Source: Paracamarosporium sp. OC-R06-R3 (lineage: Eukaryota > Ascomycota > Dothideomycetes > Pleosporales > Didymosphaeriaceae). Taken from it: a stretch of DNA of 64,000 bases. The position numbers and the translations under genes are program-made. The notes beneath the pieces are model-generated. The model had not been told where the DNA came from. It did not search any database and worked only from the letters and a program-made list of their open reading frames with translations. This document shows, in pieces, positions 57,501-64,000 of this stretch. Position 1 is the stretch's first letter; the number at the start of each line of letters is the position of its first letter. The stretch covers positions 1-64,000 of the forward strand of contig JACVRA010000052.1 of NCBI GenBank assembly GCA_019828545.1, in the 5' to 3' direction.

Positions 57501-60500
57501 CCGTAGGGTGTTCGTAGGATTGTGGAGCGAGAGCCTGACTTTTCCAACGTGGCCTTCAGATGCTCGATTTGATCAGCAGGACCACTAACAACCGTCATTT
57601 GTGGTGAGTTGATACAAGCGACATCAGCCTTGGCTAGAACTTGCTGTTCTTCCCTAAGGAGCGCCCGTACTTCATCCTCGCTCTTGCTGATAGCTAGCAT
57701 TGTGTACTCTCCCGCAGTCAAATGCTGCTCCATCAACTGAGCGCGCCGTCCAACCAGGAATAGTGTATCGCTGACAGACAGAACTCCTGCAATACACAAA
57801 GCCGAGTATTCGCCTAAGCTGTGACCAATGACGACTTGTGGCCTTATTCCCCAACTCATGAGAAGTTGTGCAATAGCGATTTCGAGAGCGACCATAGCGA
57901 GCTGTATACAAACGGAAGAGGCGACTCCAATATCTAAGCTTTCATCTAGAATAAGATGCAAGAATTTTGGAAGTCCTTGATGCTCAGCCATTTGCTCATA
58001 TGTGTGGAGCATGTCTCGAAAAGCAGCGCTGAACTTGTAGAGCTGCTTGCCCATACCCGAATACTGGCTTCCCTGGCCTGTGCAAGTGAAGACTATCTTC
58101 ACGGTAGGTGTCTTCTTCAGATCACCAGATGCGTTCTTTGAGACGTCTTCTCGTAGGAGATTAATAAGCTCTCTTGTAGATTTGCCAGTGTAAGCAACGC
58201 GGAGAACTTCGTGCATTCTTCGAGCTGTCGTAGTATATGCGACATCGGCTAGCTTGACTTGTGGATTCCTGACCAAGTAGTCCAGCAATCTTCGCCGATT
58301 CTGTTGCAGTGATACGGTAGTCCGAGCCGAAAGAGCGACAACATGTTGAGGCAGCAAGTTCTCCGTTTTCTTGAGTGCATCTGGCGGCTCCTCGATAACC
58401 AAAGAAGTGTTACCTCCGGATGCATCGAAACTGTTGACTAAACATTTGATTTTCCCATTACCTGAAGTTGGGCTCGGCCTAAGCGTCATGTCCTTGCTTC
58501 CAATGCCAGCGATTCGAACATGGAGATTATTGAGATCGGGAAAGTTGTGGTTAAGCTTGAAAGGGAGCCCGGGCTGGGGAGGAATCTTGCGTTCCTTCAT
58601 CATCATCAAGACCTTGATCAAAGAAGTTACGCCAGCAACCTATATTGCATCAGTGTTGTTCCAAGTTTTGCAGATCGAGAGGGGAAGCCATTCTGATATC
58701 TGCGCACACATGCAATAACATGCGCAGATCATAGAAGGTAATGAAAAGCGTGAACTTACCCCCTCACCATGACCGACGTTAGCCTTTACGGCACCAACGG
58801 TCAAAGCGTTGTTTTTAGACCTCCCTTTGCCCAGAACACGAATGACCGAATTCATCTCTTCAAAATCGCCTGCTTGTGTTCCAGTGCCATGCATTTCCAC
58901 ATAAGCAATCTCGTCAGGAATAGTACTAGTCTGTCGCAAGACCTCCTCATAGATCCGAGCTTGGGATTCAGCACTAGGATGCGTGATAGAAGTCGACGTT
59001 GACGTATACGTCCTTGCTGAGCCTCTAATCACTCCAAGGATATTGTCGTTGTCAGCTATTGCATCTTCAATCCTCTTCAGAACAACAATTCCGATCCCTT
59101 CGCCACGAGCATAGCCATCAGCGTCGTCATGGTAGGTACGGCAACCACCATTGTCTGCAATCATGCCCGACCTACTCAGGCCTGAGAAAGTATGTGGAGA
59201 GACAAGTAGTGATCCGCCGCCTGCTAATGCGGTATCACATTCGCGAGCTTTGAGTGCCGAACATGCCAGTTGAATAGCCGTTGTGCTCGTTGCACATGCA
59301 GCATCTAACGCATATGTTGCGCCTCCCCATTTGTGATGATATGCCACACGACTGGGTCCAAATGGTCTCGACAAGCTGGGCACATAGTAGATGTCGATAT
59401 CTTCATTGTTGAGGATATCTCGCCAATCTTCCGAAGCCTGGCCGAAGTATGTAGCAATACGATTACTCTGTGTAGCAGGCGTAGCGTCTTTCGAGTAGCC
59501 AGCATTTTCAAGTGCTTCGTAACTGGTTGTAAGAAGCATACGCTGGAGTGGATCCATCTGTATAGCTTCACGTGGTGAAACATTGAACAGTCGATTGTCG
59601 AAGTGCCCGGGGTGATCTAAGAATGCACCTTGGGTAGCTGAAGTCGTATTTCGTCGTTTTCCAGTAGCATCGTAATATTGCTCAAGATCAAAGCGCGACT
59701 TTGGTATCTGTAATTGTTAGTGTTTGTGTTACCAACATCAATGGCATTAATGAATGTGAGCATACCTTCTTCAGTTGTATCTTCCCCTCCAGCAAGGATT
59801 CGAAGAAGCCATCAATGCTTTCGCTCCCTGGGAGTTTGGCTGCCATACCAACGATAGCTACCAAGTCAGACCCTCCACGACTTGTTGTGTCCTTTCCAGG
59901 AGCACGGTGCTCTTTGATCTCATGATGGATGCTTCTGCTCTGTAGAATCTTCTGTACTGCCGGGAGATGCCCCGTAGGGCCCGCGACTGTTAGTGTAACT
60001 GCTCGATCACCAGGCATCCCGGATATACAAGCATCTGCAGTCTCATTGACACGCAGAATGTTGTGTGCTACATCAACTAAGATTTCTGACAACAGCGGGC
60101 GTAGAGTAACATGAGTATATGGCTTGCATGTCGCTGGGGAGAGAATCCGCGCTTTACTCGTGATCGAGGTATTAAGCAGGGGGGAATTTCCCAACACAGT
60201 TTCGATATCGAATGCAGGCATAAACGGTGTGTGAACCGCACCATTGGTGTCCGTTTTCATCTTCGCAGCGTCTCCCATTTCTTTGGAAAAGCTCATGAGA
60301 CGATCCAATGAAGAAGGGGCTCCAAGTAGAGTCAACCAACCATTAGAGACCACACCAATCGCTATCCGCTTTGCATAAGGGATGGCCTGGATAAAATCAG
60401 GCCAATTAGCTTTATGTTACTCAATTGTGTGAGGGCCGTACCTGGGATTTGTGAAACTCGTCTAAGATAGGCTGCACCTTCTCGGGCGTCTTTCCCACCA

Positions 60501-61065
60501 TAGTGATAGCCCAGCTGAGGTTTGTGTCCTCGATGAGTTTCATTCGTCGAATGATTTCGTGCGCCATACGAAATGTAACGGAGATAATTTCTCTTCCAAG
60601 CTTGAAAAGGTCGCTGGTATCTTTGGCTGCCACCAGAGCAGCCGCAGGGAGCAATCCCGTGCAGAAAGCCAGCACCTGCACAGGATCCTCGTCGGATCCC
60701 AGGATCGAGGGGTCTTCTTCTGCATGACTATACTCCAATGAGCATACGCCTCATGATTATACCGCAGTGACTTACACAATCAAATCCCCCAGTCGTCCAA
60801 TACACATAAGAACAGTGGCGATAATGCCATTCGGATTCGTCTCGTCGATATTATCTTCAGCGAGCCCGAGCAGAGTGTCGATGTCATGGTTCCATGCGCG
60901 CTCTTGGTTACTCAATTTGGCAAACTCGAGCTGCACAACGTCGGTCGCCTCTCGCAAAAATTGTCGGGCGGCAGGCGATGACTTGGAATGCCGGACAAGT
61001 GCTTGAATGGACGACCGTTTCTCGACGGTCTGGTCCCCAAACAGGACCAAATTGATTGGCTTCAT
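54575..61065 (-). CDS. Non-reducing polyketide synthase (SAT-KS-MAT-PT-ACP-TE)
   Basis: Five exons (61065-60776, 60727-60442, 60386-59766, 59707-58760, 58639-54575) encode 2069 aa. SAT has FCTGLLPA (Cys119). KS starts near residue 365, with DAACATS (Cys537), EMHGTGT and NVGHGEG. MAT has GHSLG (Ser989). PT has GHVVNG (His) and FWIDAAIHLVGF (Asp). A single ACP has GMDSL (Ser1707). The C-terminal TE has GFSLG (Ser1908), but the Asp position reads LFIVEMS (Glu1935) and the usual NHF motif reads PYDIF near 2045-2049, so two triad residues look changed. SAT plus PT next to an HR-PKS indicates loading of a reduced starter, malonyl extension and ring closure. It shares a divergent promoter with the MFS transporter. 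Confidence 0.95.
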
Positions 61066-61657
61066 TTCGACTGCTGTAAATCGTCACTGCATGGGAACTC
61101 GACCGATGGCTAGGTACACTATTTCCGGGCAGCCAGCTATGGACATAGAATACAGCTAGCTCCCTCCCTCTTACAGTGGATCTCCTGGATGTAATGCATC
61201 CTGGTGATATCCCACGGCGAATTCAAGACACCAGCGTAGCAACGGTGAGCTTCTCGGCGACTTCTTCGCTGTGCTTTCGGCGAGCCGACGAACTCGTGCG
61301 AAAGGGGTATTTCATAGTTGAAGATCAGGCTAAGGGAGATGTGAAGTAGCTGCGTTTGTCTGCAGAGATCGGCACCATGCGTAGATGATGCAGCAGGATT
61401 GCCAGCCACCCCTGACTGACTGCAGCATCCCTGAAGGTGCGAATGTGCGAGCTCTTGGCAGCCTCGCTGATTCCCGACCAATCAGCGCGGGGTTGTCTAC
61501 TACAGCCGCAACCGTCGCTCTTTCGCTCTTTCACAGGGGCCAATGCGGCCAAGACAGCTAGCTCTAGCGGACGGAGCTTCGCTCTTTTGTGGGGTTGGTG
61601 CAGCAACATAAGGCTCGCGTTCCATTGCTCTCGACTCTGCAACAGCAGCAGTCAACA
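61066..61657. promoter_or_regulatory. Divergent promoter region between NR-PKS and MFS transporter
   Basis: 592 bp separate the two start codons. TCGGCGAGCCGA at 61277-61288 is an imperfect inverted repeat with TCG and CGA ends. It is a reasonable but unproven candidate for a Zn2Cys6 (AflR-type) site. Confidence 0.45.
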
Positions 61658-63491
61658 ATGAGCATCGACGAAGAGAAAGTGCACACCACAGAGCCGACTC
61701 CTGCGTCGTCCGTCAAGATGGACCCTGCAAAGCAACAAACAGAGAGCGACGACATAGTCGACTTCGAAGGTCCTGATGATCCGTACAACGCGCTGAATTG
61801 GCCCTTCAAGAAAAAGGTCGTCGTCACCCTGCTGTACAGCTTTTGTACCATGGGTACCACATGGGCTTCGACAATGTAGGTGATACTGTTTGGACGTGTT
61901 GCCAAATACCCCTTCGCTGACATCGCACCAAGTTACAACTCGGGACTCTTGCAGGTTGAACGACATTTTGGAGTAGGACGGGAAGTGGCACTACTGGGAA
62001 TGAGTCTATATCTGCTTGGGTACGTTGCAACCTTTCCATGTTTGACACCCTGGCGCTGTGTTCTACACGATCCTCACTACCCTCGTTTTCTGGTTTGCAC
62101 AGTAATTTGCGATACTATAGGCTGCATCTCTATGTTTCATGTCAAACTTGATGTATGGGTGGAAACTTACTCCTCTACAGGAATGCCTTCGGGCCTCTTC
62201 TGTGGGCGCCGATGAGTGAGGCCTATGGCCGCAAACCATCAATCTTGTTGCCTATATTCGGGCTCACAGTATTCTCCTTCGCCTCTGCCACTGCGAAGGA
62301 TATACAAACTCTGCTGATCACCCGCTTTTTCGCCGGAGTATTTGGGGGTGCACCACTCAGCAATGTCGGAGGGGTGATGGCAGATGTCTGGCCACCAACA
62401 CAGCGCGGAGCTGCCATGTTGATGTGGGGAATCGCAGTCATCGTCGGACCACTCATTGCACCGGTTGTGGGAGGAGCCCTGGTGGTCAGCATGCCGAGTG
62501 TGGGCTGGAGATGGACTGAATATGTGAGTTTCGTTACTGCCTCAAGGCAATGTAGATAGACCACTAACGTTCCCCATCTAGATCACTGGTATCATCCTCT
62601 CAGCGACTCTCGTCGCAAGTCTTATATGGGTCGACGAGAGCTTTGCGCCCATCCTCCTCGCTCGCAAAGCCAACAAAATCCGCTTCGAAACTAAAAACTG
62701 GGCGATCCACTCGAAGAGCCAGGAGGCTGGTACTTCCTTCAAGGCCATCTCGCAAAAGTACCTCCTCGTCCCAATCGAAATGTTGGTCGACCCTATCTGC
62801 TTCTTCATCAACCTTTACGCCGCTTTTTGCTATGCCATCATCTACCTTGCTATCGCCACCTTCCCAATCGAGTTCCAGCAAATCCGCCATTGGAACGCAG
62901 TCGTGGGCTCCACACCTTTCATGGCAATCGTCATCGGTGTAGCCTTCGCTGCGGGTATCAACCTCTGGGGTCAGACATACTACCGTAAGCGACTCATAGC
63001 CAACCAAGGGAAGCTTGTACCTGAGGCACGCTTGATGCCTATGATGATTGGGTCGATTTTCTTCGCTGCGGGACTGTTCATCATGGGTTGGACTTCGAAG
63101 TTGAGCATTCATTGGATCGGATTTTGCGTTGGTGCTGCATCGCTTGGGCTTGGATTCTTTACCATCTTCCAAAGCGCGCTCAACTACCTGGTCGACACGT
63201 ATCTCATGATGGCCGCGAGCGCGCTGGCCGCAAACATGTTTATGCGTAGTGTGCTCGCCGCAGCCTTCCCCCTGTTCGCAAATGCCAGTAAGTTTAGAAA
63301 TCGTCAATTCGACAAATTTTACCATATACACTAACACGCTCTCAGTGTTTGACAAACTTGGTCTTGACTGGGGAATGAGTCTTTTAGGTTTCATTGCCAT
63401 CGCTATGATCCCGATCCCGTACCTGTTCTACATCTACGGGAAGAGAATCCGGGCTGTCGGGAAGCGGTCGAAGTTGACGTATATTCCATGA
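61658..63491 (+). CDS. MFS drug/metabolite exporter (DHA1-like)
   Basis: Five exons (61658-61875, 61933-62019, 62181-62523, 62582-63287, 63346-63491) encode 499 aa. The N-terminal cytoplasmic tail ends DPYNALNWPFKKK, a common start of fungal DHA1 polyamine/drug-type exporters. About twelve hydrophobic segments follow. Recognisable blocks are ALLGMSLYLLG, AFGPLLWAPMSEAYGRKP, FFAGVFGGAPLSNVGGVMAD, GWRWTEY and LGLGFFTIFQSALNYLVD. It should sit in the plasma membrane or a vesicle membrane and export the cluster product, giving self-protection. The second intron (about 161 bp) is longer than the others and could hide a further small exon. It is divergent from the NR-PKS. Confidence 0.9.
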
Positions 63492-64000
63492 AGCAGTTCG
63501 TGGAGGCTGCTATGGATGTGCGGCATAGCGGCTCACGTTTCGCCGTCGCCTACTTTCTACACTCCTATAGTAATATCGTCAAGGAATAATCCAGGGATAG
63601 CTAAGTGGATCCACGGTATCGGCCACTGGAAGTTATGTTAATACCAAATAGACACTATGATTAGAACTGAAGCCTGATTGTGACCACTCGCCTTTGTGAT
63701 TCGCTATTCCGTAAGGACGTAATGCGTGATGATGTGGTACAGCTTCACATTGACCGTATATCGTTTATCTGATCCTAATTACAAATTATTCGATGCGACA
63801 AATACTAGCGTTCCCTCATCATCTTCAGGTTCGCGAAAATGAATGTTGATGGTCACAAGGGTGTGTCATTCGTTCACAGCCACCAATACCAAGGCACTTA
63901 CCTCATCCGGCGAGATCCGTGCGCGATCTGATAAGATTCTGCGTCTGCCATTTCCGACCCCCGCCGCTTACACCAACATCGGGACAGTCTTCATGCGCAG
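63492..64000. other. Right-hand flank, no supported gene
   Basis: Short frames only. The MFS terminator should be here. Confidence 0.5.

Noticed and set aside
60728..60775. GTGTAA donor with GGAG acceptor for the first NR-PKS intron
   Set aside because: The GTAAGT donor two bases on with the TATAG acceptor is stronger and keeps the SAT frame (DLIV-HAEEDP).
1..64000. CRISPR arrays, bacterial operons, rRNA genes
   Set aside because: No regularly spaced direct repeats or rRNA-like blocks were seen, and the gene structure is fungal.

Overview
The window is nuclear DNA of a filamentous ascomycete. Short GT-AG introns of about 45-120 bp interrupt most genes, with GTAAGT/GTATGT-type donors and GCTAAC-like branch sites. 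The genes include Zn2Cys6 regulators, iterative type I polyketide synthases, a GH11 xylanase, a GH29 enzyme and DUF1996 and GPI-anchor proteins. This points to Pezizomycotina, and a plant-associated Dothideomycete (Pleosporales-like) is my best guess. All gene models were built by eye from reading frames, splice signals and protein motifs; no similarity search was run.

Layout. Positions 1-541 hold the 3' end of a pogo-like DNA transposase and a 12-bp tandem repeat. A divergent SDR / FAD-monooxygenase pair (1.46-4.5 kb) is followed by an AT-rich stretch with a 22-bp perfect palindrome and a C2H2-like gene (5.97-7.4 kb). Three secreted or surface proteins follow: a GH29-type enzyme, a GPI-anchored Cys-rich protein and a DUF1996 protein (7.6-12.3 kb). 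Positions 12.3-16.9 kb are gene-poor with possible decayed coding sequence. Positions 16.9-28.2 kb carry mostly housekeeping genes: a Pro/Ser-rich hypothetical, Mediator Med22, an MGST3-type MAPEG protein, an F-box-like protein, a GFA-fold protein, an NSRP1-like splicing regulator and an NFKBIL1-like protein. A GH11 xylanase lies at 29.3-30.0 kb.

From about 30.7 kb to 63.5 kb lies a secondary-metabolite cluster. In order it holds an MDR dehydrogenase, a class F (luciferase-like) flavin monooxygenase, a salicylate-hydroxylase-type FAD monooxygenase and a highly reducing PKS (KS-AT-DH-degenerate MT-ER-KR-ACP, 2410 aa). Next come a free-standing ACP-TE protein, a cupin, two Zn2Cys6 regulators, a non-reducing PKS (SAT-KS-MAT-PT-ACP-TE, 2069 aa) and an MFS exporter. 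The HR-PKS probably makes a reduced acyl starter that the SAT domain loads onto the NR-PKS, which extends it and closes an aromatic ring through PT. Such pairs make resorcylic or dihydroxyphenylacetic lactones, alkylresorcylates or azaphilone-type products; the exact product cannot be read from sequence.

The most unusual signal is two complementary, half-degenerate thioesterases. By eye, the TE fused to the NR-PKS keeps its serine but has Glu at the Asp position and Pro where the catalytic His should be. The free-standing ACP-TE has a complete Ser-Asp-His triad, but its ACP has Gly in place of the phosphopantetheine serine. This suggests a trans-acting release or editing enzyme with a carrier-like domain kept for docking rather than acyl carriage.
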